Below are positions 1-9,105 of a stretch of 64,000 bases of DNA, piece after piece. Source of the DNA: Pseudomonas jessenii (lineage in GTDB: Bacteria; Pseudomonadota; Gammaproteobacteria; Pseudomonadales; Pseudomonadaceae); contig NZ_NIWT01000003.1 in assembly GCF_002236115.1 (NCBI RefSeq), forward strand, positions 558,001 to 622,000. Direction: 5' to 3'. The translations under genes were made by a program, and so were the position numbers. Each line of letters begins with the position of its first letter. Position 1 is the stretch's first letter. The notes below the pieces were generated by a model, which did not search any database, was not told the DNA's origin, and saw only the letters and a program-made list of their open reading frames with translations.

Positions 1-617
1 AATGGCCCCAATCCGGTGCCGGCCGCCATCAACCACAACGGCCGGGCGTGCCAGTCAGGGTCATAATGCAAGGCACCGCCGCGCAGTTCACCGAGACGGA
101 TCGGATCGCCGATGCGCATTTGCCTGGCGGCATCGCTGAATTCCCCGGGCGTGCGGCAATCGAGATGAAACTCCAGAAAACGGTCTTCCTGCGGCAGGCT
201 GGCGAGGGAATACGGCCGCGCCACGCTGCCCGCCCACAACACCAGGTGCTGCCCGGCGCTATAACGCAACGGTCGCTGGGGGATTACCCGCAAGCGCAGC
301 ACCGTGGTAGTCAGCCAATCGACCGCCGCGACTTCGGCTGGATGACCATCGGTTTGCGGGTCGAAGGCGTGCACCTGCAAGTCCTCGACCACCTGGCACT
401 GGCACGCCAGCCGCCAGCCTTGTTCACGCTGCTGTGCACTCAAGGCATCGGGGCGGCTGTCGTTCGGCAGGCCCCGCACACACTGCACCAGGCACGCATG
501 ACAACTGCCAGCGCGGCAACTGTATGGCACTGGCACACCGTTCTGATTTAGTGCATCGAGCAGATTGCTGCCCGCCGCCACCGACCAATGGCGCTCGCCG
601 ACCCGCAGCTCAGGCAT
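1..617 (-). CDS. 2Fe-2S ferredoxin fused to FAD/NAD reductase (partial, 3' end off the window)
   Basis: Translated from the reverse strand from ATG at 617. An N-terminal plant-type ferredoxin domain has Cys34, Cys39, Cys42 and Cys72 (C-x4-C-x2-C ... C), the ligands of a [2Fe-2S] cluster. It is followed by a ferredoxin-reductase FAD domain with an RPYSLAS flavin motif, and the start of a nucleotide-binding domain (AAGTGLGP) just before the window edge. Family knowledge: such proteins move electrons between NAD(P)H, FAD and the iron-sulphur centre in the cytoplasm; the partner is unknown. It starts 8 nt inside the end of the diguanylate cyclase gene, so the two are probably co-transcribed. In P. 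aeruginosa a ferredoxin reductase (PA4331) sits in the same place, as I recall. Confidence 0.85.
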   Translation of the reverse strand, partial: MPELRVGERHWSVAAGSNLLDALNQNGVPVPYSCRAGSCHACLVQCVRGLPNDSRPDALSAQQREQGWRLACQCQVVEDLQVHAFDPQTDGHPAEVAAVDWLTTTVLRLRVIPQRPLRYSAGQHLVLWAGSVARPYSLASLPQEDRFLEFHLDCRTPGEFSDAARQMRIGDPIRLGELRGGALHYDPDWHARPLWLMAAGTGLGP

Positions 618-1731
618 CGACGTTCTCCCACGCTGCCGCGCATCGGTTGCGGCCGTCACGCTTGGCGCGATAGAGCGCCTGATCGGCCTGCTGCAACGCA
701 TCATCGAGGTCGTCACCCAATTCCAGCAGGGTCATGCCGGCGGACAGGCTGAGGTTGCGTACATTCAGACCAATCAGCTCGACATCGGTGAACGCGATGC
801 GCAGCCGTTCGCAGCACGAAGTCAGACTGTCGGCATCGCAATCGGGCAGCAGCACCACGAACTCTTCGCCACCGTAGCGAGCCAGTACGTCACCGTCACG
901 CAGGCACGCGCTGGCAACGCCTGCAAAGGCTTGCAGCACCTGATCGCCGGCAGCATGACCGTGCAGGTCGTTGATGCGTTTGAAATGGTCGAGGTCGATC
1001 AGTGCCAGGCCATGCACGACACCGGCGTCCATGGCGTTCAGCTCGCGTGACGCCAGGCGCAGGAAATGCCGACGATTGAACAGGCCCGTGAGCTCGTCGG
1101 TGGCCACCAGGTCTTCGAGCTGGCGCATCATCCCGCGCAACGTGTCCTGGTGCGCCTGCAAGGCAAAACGCCGCTGGCGCATGCGTTGTCGCGAGGCCTG
1201 GACATAGCGGGCATACAGCACCAGCCACACCAGCACGATGAACAGCACACAGACCTGCAACACCGCCATGGCTGGGTCAGGCAGCTGGAAGTGGTAGCCC
1301 TCCCACAGCGTGATCGCACTGAAACTCAAAAACACCAGCAGCGCGCATCGTACTAAAGACCGGCGAGACAGATGGAACAGGCCGAACAGCAGGATCAGCA
1401 CGTAAAACACCAGAAACGCGCCCCGGGCTTCGTCCAGATGGGCAATCAGCCAGGTTTGCCAACCCAGCCCCAGCAACACTTGTGCCTCGGTCAGGCTGGG
1501 GTCGGCGAAGCGCAGGTTGCAGCCGCTGTAGAACACCGCGAACAGGATGGCCTGACTGATCACTACCAGTGCGCTGCCGATGGCGACACTGGAAAGCGGC
1601 GCGTTGTAGTGACCGGTAAAAAACGCCAGCCACAGCAACAGCAATGCCAGGGCATAGGTGCCGGCCGCGAGGGCGAAACGTTTGAGCAACAGGCGCTGGA
1701 TGGCGTTTTGGGTCAATCGTTGATTCACCAA
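610..1731 (-). CDS. Membrane diguanylate cyclase, SadC-like position
   Basis: 373 aa. The first ~175 residues contain about five hydrophobic membrane segments, followed by a basic linker and a C-terminal GGDEF domain. The active-site motif is intact (GGEEF), and RDGD lies five residues upstream, matching the RxxD inhibitory I-site, so it should make c-di-GMP and be product-inhibited. The DELTGLFNRR motif that opens the domain is present. Gene order (ferredoxin reductase, this gene, class I fumarase) matches P. aeruginosa PA4331-PA4333, where PA4332 is SadC. This protein is shorter than SadC as I remember it, so orthology is inferred from position. The ATG at 1731 lies beside a TTGGT-rich upstream stretch without a strong ribosome site. 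Confidence 0.85.
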   Translation of the reverse strand: MVNQRLTQNAIQRLLLKRFALAAGTYALALLLLWLAFFTGHYNAPLSSVAIGSALVVISQAILFAVFYSGCNLRFADPSLTEAQVLLGLGWQTWLIAHLDEARGAFLVFYVLILLFGLFHLSRRSLVRCALLVFLSFSAITLWEGYHFQLPDPAMAVLQVCVLFIVLVWLVLYARYVQASRQRMRQRRFALQAHQDTLRGMMRQLEDLVATDELTGLFNRRHFLRLASRELNAMDAGVVHGLALIDLDHFKRINDLHGHAAGDQVLQAFAGVASACLRDGDVLARYGGEEFVVLLPDCDADSLTSCCERLRIAFTDVELIGLNVRNLSLSAGMTLLELGDDLDDALQQADQALYRAKRDGRNRCAAAWENVDA

Positions 1732-1844
1732 ATGAAAGGAGACTGACAGAGCGTCCTACTCTACAGACCGAATGTCACTTTAGTGGCGTGGCCGATAAAT
1801 GACCATTCAATTTTCGGGATCGACGGTCCGGGCCTTGCGCGACC

Positions 1845-2002
1845 CTGTGGCGAGGGGGCTTGTCGGACCGCCGCATCGCCCCGTTGGACTGCGGAGCAGT
1901 CCCGGTAACAGACAGGTCGTTGTGTCAGGCGGATTGTTTTCACCGGTTATGCGGCTGCTTCGCAACCGAACGGGGGCAAGCCCCCTCGCCACAAAAGCCA
2001 CG
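1845..2002. repeat. Long palindromic intergenic repeat, GTGGCGAGGGGGC class
   Basis: The ends are inverted copies: TGTGGCGAGGGGGCTTG on the left and its complement CAAGCCCCCTCGCCACA on the right. A second copy lies at 28939-29073, and a minimal copy with almost no loop lies at 21549-21576. This fills most of the 473-base gap between the cyclase and fumarase genes. The remainder (1732-1844, 2003-2204) should hold both promoters, but no confident -35/-10 was picked. Confidence 0.75.
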
Positions 2003-2204
2003 CACTCCTCTTGCAGCTGCTTCTATGCGACCAACGATTGACTGTCGGCGCGTGTGCCGGCCTTTGATGCGCGGTATACTGCCGCGCCTTTTTAGCGTCG
2101 CGCCAGCTTGCCCGGCGTGCCTTGAAAGGTGCTTGCAACCGACCGATGCACCCAAGCTGCAAGCACCTTATTGAATGTTCCCGTCTTTTAGAGGAGCGCG
2201 ACTC

Positions 2205-3728
2205 ATGACCGTGATCAAGCAAGACGACCTGATTCAGAGCGTTGCCGACGCCCTGCAGTTCATTTCCTACTACCACCCCGTGGATTTCATCCAGGCGATG
2301 CACGAGGCCTACCTGCGCGAAGAATCGCCAGCGGCCCGCGACTCGATGGCACAGATCCTGATCAACTCGCGCATGTGCGCCACCGGCCACCGCCCGATCT
2401 GCCAGGACACCGGTATCGTCACCGTGTTCGTGCGTGTCGGCATGGACGTGCGCTGGGATGGCGCCACCATGGGCCTGGACGACATGATCAACGAAGGCGT
2501 ACGTCGCGCCTACAACCTGCCGGAAAACGTCCTGCGTGCTTCGATCCTCGCCGACCCGGCGGGCGCTCGCAAGAACACCAAGGACAACACCCCGGCGGTC
2601 ATCCACTACTCCATCGTTCCGGGTAACACCGTGGAAGTGGACGTGGCAGCCAAGGGCGGCGGCTCCGAGAACAAGTCGAAGATGGCCATGCTCAACCCGT
2701 CCGACTCGATCGTCGACTGGGTGCTCAAGACAGTTCCGGAAATGGGCGCCGGCTGGTGCCCACCGGGCATGCTCGGCATCGGCATCGGCGGCACCGCCGA
2801 GAAAGCTGCCGTCATGGCCAAGGAAGTGTTGATGGAATCCATCGACATTCACGAGCTGAAGGCCCGTGGCCCACAGAACCGCATTGAAGAAATGCGCCTG
2901 GAGCTGTTCGAGAAGGTCAACCAACTGGGCATCGGCGCCCAGGGCCTGGGTGGCCTGACCACCGTGCTCGACGTGAAGATCATGGACTACCCGACTCACG
3001 CCGCTTCGCTGCCGGTGTGCATGATCCCGAACTGCGCCGCCACCCGTCACGCACACTTCGTGCTCGACGGTTCCGGCCCTGCTTCGCTGGAAGCGCCACC
3101 GCTGGACGCCTACCCGGAAATCGTCTGGGAAGCCGGCCCGTCGGCCCGTCGCGTCAACCTCGACACCCTGACCCCGGAAGAAGTGCAGAGCTGGAAGCCG
3201 GGCGAAACCGTTCTGCTCAACGGCAAGATGCTCACCGGCCGCGACGCTGCGCACAAGCGCATGGTCGAGATGCTGAACAAGGGAGAAACCCTGCCGGTGG
3301 ACCTCAAGGGTCGCTTCATCTACTACGTCGGCCCGGTCGATCCGGTCGGTGACGAAGTGGTTGGCCCGGCCGGTCCTACCACCGCCACGCGGATGGACAA
3401 GTTCACCCGTCAGATCCTCGACCAAACCGGCCTGCTGGGCATGATCGGCAAATCCGAGCGCGGCCCGACCGCAATCGACGCGATCAAGGACCACAAGGCT
3501 GTCTACCTGATGGCAGTCGGCGGCGCGGCTTACCTTGTAGCGCAAGCGATCAAGAAGTCCCGCGTGGTGGCTTTCGCCGAACTGGGCATGGAAGCGATCT
3601 ACGAGTTCGACGTGAAAGACATGCCTGTGACTGTTGCCGTCGACAGCAAAGGTGAGTCGGTACACATCACCGGTCCTGCCATCTGGCAGAAAAAGATCAG
3701 TGAAAGCCTGGCGGTAGAAGTGCAGTAA
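2205..3728 (+). CDS. Fumarate hydratase class I
   Basis: 507 aa. Oxygen-sensitive [4Fe-4S] fumarase that hydrates fumarate to malate in the TCA cycle, in the cytoplasm. The family signature QDTGI lies near residue 69, GIGGTAEKA near 200 and IPNCAATRH near 280; the length is normal for a one-chain class I enzyme. ATG 2205 is chosen because GAGGAG lies at 2191-2196; an upstream in-frame ATG at 2175 has no ribosome site. The gene is monocistronic, followed by a strong terminator. It corresponds to P. aeruginosa PA4333 by order and sequence character. Confidence 0.95.
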   Translation: MTVIKQDDLIQSVADALQFISYYHPVDFIQAMHEAYLREESPAARDSMAQILINSRMCATGHRPICQDTGIVTVFVRVGMDVRWDGATMGLDDMINEGVRRAYNLPENVLRASILADPAGARKNTKDNTPAVIHYSIVPGNTVEVDVAAKGGGSENKSKMAMLNPSDSIVDWVLKTVPEMGAGWCPPGMLGIGIGGTAEKAAVMAKEVLMESIDIHELKARGPQNRIEEMRLELFEKVNQLGIGAQGLGGLTTVLDVKIMDYPTHAASLPVCMIPNCAATRHAHFVLDGSGPASLEAPPLDAYPEIVWEAGPSARRVNLDTLTPEEVQSWKPGETVLLNGKMLTGRDAAHKRMVEMLNKGETLPVDLKGRFIYYVGPVDPVGDEVVGPAGPTTATRMDKFTRQILDQTGLLGMIGKSERGPTAIDAIKDHKAVYLMAVGGAAYLVAQAIKKSRVVAFAELGMEAIYEFDVKDMPVTVAVDSKGESVHITGPAIWQKKISESLAVEVQ

Positions 3729-3750
3729 GCGCTTGGACTGCTCCAGAAAA

Positions 3751-3782
3751 GGCGACAGGGTTATCCCTGTCGCCTTTTTTAT
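3751..3782 (+). terminator. Rho-independent terminator of the fumarase gene
   Basis: GGCGACAGGG-TTAT-CCCTGTCGCC followed by a run of six T, 22 bases after the stop codon. Confidence 0.93.
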
Positions 3783-3797
3783 TGCCAAGCCATACCC

Positions 3798-3899
3798 CTG
3801 CAGGAGCGAGCCCGCTCGCGAAGGACACCTGGACGACACAGGCTGTCTGGTGCCCCGCGTTATCGTTGACTTCCATCGCGAGCAGGCTCGCTCCTACAA
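3798..3899. repeat. REP inverted pair (REPIN)
   Basis: Left arm GGAGCGAGCCCGCTCGCGA and right arm TCGCGAGCAGGCTCGCTCC face each other across ~60 bases containing CGTTATCGTTGAC. The left arm has a CCC core where most copies have TTG. Confidence 0.9.
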
Positions 3900-3956
3900 G
3901 GGCCAAGTCGCTCATGTTATCGTGCGACCCCTCCGTATTCCTTGTGTAAGCCCTGC

Positions 3957-5723
3957 ATGTTTGAGTCATCTCGATCCCTGCGCCTGGCGCTCTATACCGT
4001 ATTGATCATTGCCGGTGCTGCCATCGCGGCCACCCTGGCCATGCGCCACACCGTGCGCCAGTCAATGGTCGAAGACGCGGCTCGCGCCAATCAGCAACTG
4101 GCTCTGTATGCCACGTCCCTGCATACCCTGATCGAACGTTACCGCGCCCTGCCCGCGGTGCTGGCGCTGGACCCGGAGCTGCGCTCGGCGCTCAAGGGCA
4201 AGGTCAGTTCCGAACAGCAGGACGCATTGAACCGCAAACTGGAAAAAATCAACGGTGCCGCCCAATCATCGACCCTGGAACTGCTCGATCACACCGGCCT
4301 CGCCGTAGCGGCGAGCAACTGGCGTTTGCCCAGCAGTTATGTCGGCCACAACTACGGTTTCCGTCCCTATTTCAACCAGACCCGCACCCAGGGCACCGGG
4401 CGCTTTTACGCCGTGGGGGTGACCAGCGGAATTCCCGGCTACTTCCTCTCCAGCGCGGTCAGCGATGACGATGGCCAGTTCCTCGGCGCCATGGTGGTGA
4501 AACTGGAGTTCCCCGAACTGGAACGCGAGTGGCGCCAGGGCAGCGACACACTGCTGGTCAGCGACGCACGTGGAATAATCTTCATCGCCAACCAGCCGGG
4601 CTGGCGCTATCGCCTGCTCAAGCCGCTGAGCGACAGCGATCACGCCGAACTCAAGACCACCCGCCAGTACGACAAGCAGCCGCTGACGCCGCTTGAGTTT
4701 CAATCGTTGCGGCGCTTCGACGACAACAGCGACCTGGCTCGGGTCGATGGCCCGGACGGCAAGGCGGATTACCTGTGGGAATCCCTGCCGCTGAATACCG
4801 AGGGCTGGACCCTGCACCTGCTGCGGCGCCCACAAGTCGCCTTCGAAGACAGCCGCAATGCTGCCCTCGCCGCGGCCGGGCTATGGCTGACCCTGGTGTT
4901 CCTGCTGCTGTTTCTCAACCAGCGCTGGCGCCTGGCCAAACTGCGTCAGCGCAGTCGCGAAGAACTCGAACAGCTTGTAGAAGAGCGTACCCGCGACCTG
5001 CGCACCGCCCAGGAAGGCCTGGTGCAGTCGGCCAAACTCGCGGCGCTGGGGCAGATGTCCGCCGCCCTGGCCCATGAGATCAACCAGCCGCTCACCGCCC
5101 AGCGCATGCAGCTGGCGACCTTGCGCCTGCTGCTCGACAACGGCCGCGTCGACGACGCCTACAAGGCGCTCAAGCCGGTGGATGAAATGCTCACCCGCAT
5201 GGCGGCCCTCACCGGCCACCTGAAAACCTTCGCCCGCAAGAGCCCCAGCGGTTTGCGCGAACGCCTGGACCTGGCGGCGGTGGTGGATCAGTCGCTGCAA
5301 CTGCTCGACACCCGGCTGCGCGACGAACAGGTCAGCACCGTGCTGCATCTGACCCGCCCGGCCTGGGTGCGTGGCGATGCGATTCGCCTGGAACAGGTGC
5401 TGATCAATCTGCTGCGCAATGCCCTCGATGCGATGCAGGATAAACCCTGCAAACGCCTGGAAATCCGCCTCGAAGCCGACGAACAACTATGGCGCCTGAG
5501 TGTGATCGACAACGGCGGCGGTATCGCCGAAGAGAACCTGTCCAAGGTCTTCGATCCGTTCTTCACCACCAAACCGGTGGGCGATGGCCTGGGGATCGGT
5601 TTGGCCGTATCGTTTGCCATCGTTCACGAATCCGGCGGGCGCTTGAGTGCCGACAATCATGACAAAGGTGCCGTGTTCACCGTGACCTTGCCCATCGACC
5701 TGGAGGTGCATGAACCATGCTGA
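3957..5723 (+). CDS. Sensor histidine kinase, DctB/MifS type
   Basis: 588 aa from ATG 3957 (an in-frame TTG at 3942 is an alternative; neither has a strong ribosome site). Layout: TM helix at ~7-29, periplasmic sensor region of ~270 residues of the double-Cache kind, second TM at ~295-315, coiled-coil linker, then HisKA and HATPase domains. The phospho-acceptor is His ~373 in ALAHEINQP; the N box ([10 protein letters not shown]), G1 (DNGGGI) and F/G2 ([16 protein letters not shown]) boxes are present. DctB-type kinases sense extracellular dicarboxylates. The next genes are its sigma54-dependent partner and an alpha-ketoglutarate-type permease. This arrangement resembles MifS-MifR-PA5530 of P. 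aeruginosa, so alpha-ketoglutarate or glutarate is the likely signal (inferred). Confidence 0.88.
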   Translation: MFESSRSLRLALYTVLIIAGAAIAATLAMRHTVRQSMVEDAARANQQLALYATSLHTLIERYRALPAVLALDPELRSALKGKVSSEQQDALNRKLEKINGAAQSSTLELLDHTGLAVAASNWRLPSSYVGHNYGFRPYFNQTRTQGTGRFYAVGVTSGIPGYFLSSAVSDDDGQFLGAMVVKLEFPELEREWRQGSDTLLVSDARGIIFIANQPGWRYRLLKPLSDSDHAELKTTRQYDKQPLTPLEFQSLRRFDDNSDLARVDGPDGKADYLWESLPLNTEGWTLHLLRRPQVAFEDSRNAALAAAGLWLTLVFLLLFLNQRWRLAKLRQRSREELEQLVEERTRDLRTAQEGLVQSAKLAALGQMSAALAHEINQPLTAQRMQLATLRLLLDNGRVDDAYKALKPVDEMLTRMAALTGHLKTFARKSPSGLRERLDLAAVVDQSLQLLDTRLRDEQVSTVLHLTRPAWVRGDAIRLEQVLINLLRNALDAMQDKPCKRLEIRLEADEQLWRLSVIDNGGGIAEENLSKVFDPFFTTKPVGDGLGIGLAVSFAIVHESGGRLSADNHDKGAVFTVTLPIDLEVHEPC

Positions 5724-7051
5724 ACTCAGTGATCGTGGTCGACGACGAAAGCAGCATCCGCAGTGCCGTCGAGCAATGGTTGAGCCTGTCGGGTTTCGAG
5801 GTGCAGTTGTTCAGTCGCGCCGATGAATGCCTGGCGCAATTGCCCAGGCATTTTGCCGGGGTGATTCTCAGCGATGTGCGCATGCCCGGCATGACCGGCC
5901 TCGAACTGCTGGCCGAGGTGCAGCGCCGGGATGCCGATTTGCCGGTGATCCTGCTGACCGGTCACGGCGATGTACCGATGGCCGTCGAAGCCATGCGCGA
6001 CGGCGCCTACGACTTCCTCGAAAAACCCTTCAGCCCGGAAACCCTGCTCGGCAGCCTGCGCCGCGCCCTCGACAAACGCCGGCTGGTGCTGGAAAACCGC
6101 GCGCTGCACGAACAGGCGGACAACCGCGCCAAACTGGATGCCACGCTGCTCGGCGTGTCCCGGGGTCTGCAGACCCTGCGTCGGCAAGTTTTGGACCTGG
6201 CAGCACTGCCGGTCAACGTGCTGATTCGCGGCGAAACCGGTAGCGGCAAGGAACTGGTCGCGCGTTGCCTGCACGACTTCGGGCCGCGGGCCGACAAGCC
6301 CTTTGTCGCACTCAACTGCGCGGCCATCCCCGAGCAATTGTTCGAGGCCGAGCTGTTCGGTCACGAAAGCGGCGCGTTCACCGGGGCGTCCGGCAAGCGC
6401 ATCGGCAAGCTCGAATACGCCGACGGCGGCACACTGTTTCTCGATGAAATCGAAAGCATGCCGTTGGCCCAGCAAGTGAAACTGCTGCGGGTGTTGCAGG
6501 AGCAAAAGCTTGAACGGCTGGGCTCGAACCAGAGTATCCGCGTGGATTTGCGCATCATTGCCGCGACCAAGCCGGACCTGCTCGACGAAGCGCGGGCCGG
6601 ACGCTTTCGCGAAGACCTGGCCTATCGCTTGAACGTCGCTGAGCTACGCCTGCCGCCCTTGCGCGAACGCCGTGAAGACATACCCCTGCTGTTTGAATCC
6701 TTTGCCCAAAACGCCGCCGAACGCCTGGGACGCAAATTTCCACCGTTGAGCGGCGCCCAGTTGAGTCATCTGCTGAGCCACGACTGGCCAGGCAACGTGC
6801 GCGAATTGGCGAATGTCGCCGAGCGTCAGGTATTGGGGCTTGGTGAGCCGGAGCCCTTGGGCATCGAGCCCGGCCAGTCACTGGCGGCTCAGCAGGAGGC
6901 GTTCGAAGCGCAATGCCTGCGTGCGGCATTGACCCGGCACAAGGGCGATGTGAAAGCGGTGCTCGAAGAACTGCAACTGCCGCGCCGGACCTTCAATGAA
7001 AAGATGCAGCGGCATGGGTTGAGCCGGGAGATGTTTTTGCCCGAGGCCTGA
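5717..7051 (+). CDS. Sigma54-dependent response regulator, DctD/MifR type
   Basis: 444 aa, starting 7 nt inside the kinase gene with GGAGG at 5702, hence translationally coupled. Receiver domain residues 1-~120 have Asp9/Asp10, phosphorylation site Asp53 (LSDVRMPG) and Lys103. The AAA+ domain shows Walker A GETGSGKE, the GAFTGA loop that contacts sigma54 and Walker B GGTLFLDEIE. A C-terminal Fis-type helix-turn-helix ends the protein. It should activate the -24/-12 promoter at 7272-7287 in front of the permease gene. Which ligand triggers it cannot be read from sequence. Confidence 0.9.
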   Translation: MLNSVIVVDDESSIRSAVEQWLSLSGFEVQLFSRADECLAQLPRHFAGVILSDVRMPGMTGLELLAEVQRRDADLPVILLTGHGDVPMAVEAMRDGAYDFLEKPFSPETLLGSLRRALDKRRLVLENRALHEQADNRAKLDATLLGVSRGLQTLRRQVLDLAALPVNVLIRGETGSGKELVARCLHDFGPRADKPFVALNCAAIPEQLFEAELFGHESGAFTGASGKRIGKLEYADGGTLFLDEIESMPLAQQVKLLRVLQEQKLERLGSNQSIRVDLRIIAATKPDLLDEARAGRFREDLAYRLNVAELRLPPLRERREDIPLLFESFAQNAAERLGRKFPPLSGAQLSHLLSHDWPGNVRELANVAERQVLGLGEPEPLGIEPGQSLAAQQEAFEAQCLRAALTRHKGDVKAVLEELQLPRRTFNEKMQRHGLSREMFLPEA

Positions 7052-7072
7052 TTTTTGTGGTGTCTGCCCTGG

Positions 7073-7152
7073 CCCCATCGCGAGCAAGCTCGCTCCCACA
7101 GTGGATCTGTGTACGCCAAACATTGTGGGAGCGAGCTTGCTCGCGATGGGGC
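7073..7152. repeat. REP inverted pair
   Basis: ATCGCGAGCAAGCTCGCTCCCACA then, after ~27 bases, TGTGGGAGCGAGCTTGCTCGCGAT in the opposite sense; the stem is nearly perfect. It lies directly after the response-regulator stop codon and could stabilise the 3' end. Confidence 0.92.
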
Positions 7153-7215
7153 CTGTACAGGCAAAGCAACCAACCAAACCGTAAGCAATTTTCCGCCCAT
7201 CAGCTGCCACGAATA

Positions 7216-7229
7216 AGCGGATTTCCGCT
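7216..7229. promoter_or_regulatory. Palindrome, candidate enhancer for the sigma54 activator
   Basis: AGCGGATTTCCGCT is a perfect dyad about 50 bases upstream of the -24 element, roughly -75 from the expected start of transcription. A half-site TTTTCCGC lies at 7190-7197. Position and symmetry fit an NtrC-family activator site; assignment is inferred. Confidence 0.5.
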
Positions 7230-7271
7230 CACTGAAACACTCTACCCCCTCTAAACCGGCCCTCTCCCCGT

Positions 7272-7287
7272 TGGCACAGCTCCTGCT
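7272..7287 (+). promoter_or_regulatory. Sigma54 (-24/-12) promoter of the permease gene
   Basis: TGGCACAGCTCCTGCT has GG at 7273-7274 and GC at 7285-7286 with the obligatory 10-base spacing. It lies 63 bases before the permease ATG, directly downstream of an operon encoding a sigma54 activator. Confidence 0.85.
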
Positions 7288-7322
7288 ATAGCCCTGGCAG
7301 GCTGCGTTTCATCGCGCTCCAC

Positions 7323-7330
7323 AAAAACAA
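7323..7330 (+). promoter_or_regulatory. Hfq/Crc-type A-rich motif
   Basis: AAAAACAA fits the AANAANAA catabolite-activity motif and lies 8-15 bases upstream of the AAGGA ribosome site of the permease mRNA. Repression by Hfq/Crc is inferred. Confidence 0.45.
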
Positions 7331-7349
7331 TTAAATGAAGGATCCTTCA

Positions 7350-8669
7350 ATGGATAACTCCAACTCCCTGCCGCTTGGGTCGGCTGCCGCGCCGGTCAAA
7401 GAAAGAACCACTTCCAGCCGCATCAAGTCGATCTTCAGCGGCTCCGTTGGCAACATGGTCGAGTGGTACGACTGGTACGTCTACGCCGCCTTCTCCCTGT
7501 ACTTCGCCAAGACCTTCTTCCCCAAAGGCGACACCACCGCCCAACTGCTCAACACCGCCGCGATCTTCGCCGTGGGCTTCCTGATGCGTCCGATCGGTGG
7601 CTGGCTGATGGGTCTGTATGCCGACAAGGTCGGGCGCAAAAAGGCCCTGATGGCCTCGGTGTACCTGATGTGCTTCGGCTCGCTGCTGATCGCCCTGAGC
7701 CCGAGTTATGAAGTCATCGGCATCGGCGCGCCGATCCTGCTGGTGTTCGCGCGCTTGCTGCAAGGCCTGTCGGTGGGTGGCGAATACGGCACCTCCGCCA
7801 CTTACCTCAGCGAGATGGCGACCAAGGAGCGTCGCGGCTTCTACTCCAGCTTCCAGTACGTGACCCTGATCTCCGGCCAGCTCATCGCTTTGGCGGTGCT
7901 GATTGTCCTGCAGAACTTCCTGACCACCGAGGAGCTCTACGCCTGGGGCTGGCGCATCCCGTTCGCCATCGGCGCGCTGTGTGCCGTGGTTGCGCTGTAC
8001 CTGCGTCGTGGCATGGAAGAAACCGAGTCTTTCACCAAGAAAGAAAAAGCCAAGGAAAGCGCGATGCGCACCTTGATGCGTCACCCCAAGGAACTGATGA
8101 CCGTGGTCGGCCTGACCATGGGCGGTACGCTGGCGTTCTACACCTACACCACCTACATGCAGAAATACCTGGTGAATACCGTCGGTATGAGCATTTCCGA
8201 CTCCACCACCATTTCCGCTGCCACGTTGTTCCTGTTCATGTGCCTGCAACCGATCATCGGTGGGCTGTCGGATAAAATCGGTCGTCGGCCGATCCTGATT
8301 GCCTTCGGCATCCTGGGCACGCTGTTCACCGTACCGATCCTGACCACCCTGCACACCATTACGACCTGGTGGGGCGCGTTCTTCCTGATCATGGCGGCGC
8401 TGATCATCGTCAGCGGCTACACCTCGATCAACGCAGTGGTGAAAGCCGAACTGTTCCCGACCGAAATCCGCGCCCTGGGCGTGGGCCTGCCGTACGCACT
8501 GACCGTATCGATCTTCGGCGGCACCGCCGAATACATCGCGCTGTGGTTCAAGAGCATCGGCATGGAGACGGGTTACTACTGGTATGTCACCGCGTGTATT
8601 GCCGTGTCGTTGCTGGTGTACATCACCATGAAAGACACCCGCAAGCATTCGCGGATCGTCACTGACTGA
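7350..8669 (+). CDS. kgtP: MFS alpha-ketoglutarate / dicarboxylate permease, KgtP family
   Basis: 439 aa from ATG 7350, with AAGGA at 7339; an in-frame ATG at 7335 is upstream of that site. Twelve hydrophobic segments. The MHS-family signatures are easy to see: VEWYDWYVY in TM1, FLMRPIGGWLMG in TM2, DKVGRKKAL in the first cytoplasmic loop, LLQGLSVGGEYG, DKIGRRP in the middle loop. The whole sequence aligns by eye with E. coli KgtP (similar length, same YTTYMQKYLVNT segment). It imports alpha-ketoglutarate or a close C4/C5 diacid by proton symport. Expression probably depends on sigma54 and the adjacent two-component system. Confidence 0.9.
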   Translation: MDNSNSLPLGSAAAPVKERTTSSRIKSIFSGSVGNMVEWYDWYVYAAFSLYFAKTFFPKGDTTAQLLNTAAIFAVGFLMRPIGGWLMGLYADKVGRKKALMASVYLMCFGSLLIALSPSYEVIGIGAPILLVFARLLQGLSVGGEYGTSATYLSEMATKERRGFYSSFQYVTLISGQLIALAVLIVLQNFLTTEELYAWGWRIPFAIGALCAVVALYLRRGMEETESFTKKEKAKESAMRTLMRHPKELMTVVGLTMGGTLAFYTYTTYMQKYLVNTVGMSISDSTTISAATLFLFMCLQPIIGGLSDKIGRRPILIAFGILGTLFTVPILTTLHTITTWWGAFFLIMAALIIVSGYTSINAVVKAELFPTEIRALGVGLPYALTVSIFGGTAEYIALWFKSIGMETGYYWYVTACIAVSLLVYITMKDTRKHSRIVTD

Positions 8670-8708
8670 CAGACGTCAGGCAGTTACCACAAGGGTGACT
8701 GCCAAGGC

Positions 8709-8797
8709 CCCTTCGCAAGCAGGCTCGCTCCCACAGGTTGACCGCGTACCCTGGGAGGAATGCGGTCCAATGTGGGAGCGAGCCTGCTCGCGATAGG
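8709..8797. repeat. REP inverted pair
   Basis: TTCGCAAGCAGGCTCGCTCCCACA faces TGTGGGAGCGAGCCTGCTCGCGAT. The left arm carries one mismatch (GCAAG for GCGAG). Bases 8800-9004 of this 436-base gap are AT-rich regulatory DNA with an ATTAA/TTAAT dyad at 8896-8912. Confidence 0.9.
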
Positions 8798-9004
8798 CGC
8801 AACTCGGTCTATCAGGGCAACTGCGCACCCTCGCGCTTGCCGAACCTGTTCTCCACAGGCTTCATGAAAAATCCGTCACCCAGGTAAAAGAGCCGATTAA
8901 TCACGCGTTAATGCTCGCCGCCCAACCTTTAACGGCCTGATCGATTCATTGCGATGCGCTCACTCAGTCCTTGAAAGCGAAAAAGCCTGACGGCCTTAAC
9001 ATCC

Positions 9005-9050
9005 AATTAATCGATAAGTAGCAGGATCTAATTGCGAAAATTAATCGATA
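9005..9050. promoter_or_regulatory. Direct repeat pair upstream of the small repeat-protein gene
   Basis: AATTAATCGATA occurs exactly at 9005-9016 and again at 9039-9050, 34 bases apart, about three helical turns. A related dyad lies at 8896-8912. This looks like a two-site operator; the binding protein is unknown. Confidence 0.5.
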
Positions 9051-9105
9051 TATCTGGCGCCTTGGCTTTTTTCCACTAAACGCCAACGAGACGGGAGTCA
9101 CTACC

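Noticed and set aside
1947..3839. 630-codon open frame on the reverse strand opposite the fumarase gene
   Set aside because: It is the antisense shadow of a strongly conserved fumarase; the translation has no known domain and is rich in His/Arg/Val as expected of GC-rich antisense frames.
7347..8648. 433-codon reverse frame opposite the KgtP permease
   Set aside because: Shadow frame; the + strand protein aligns with a known transporter family along its whole length.
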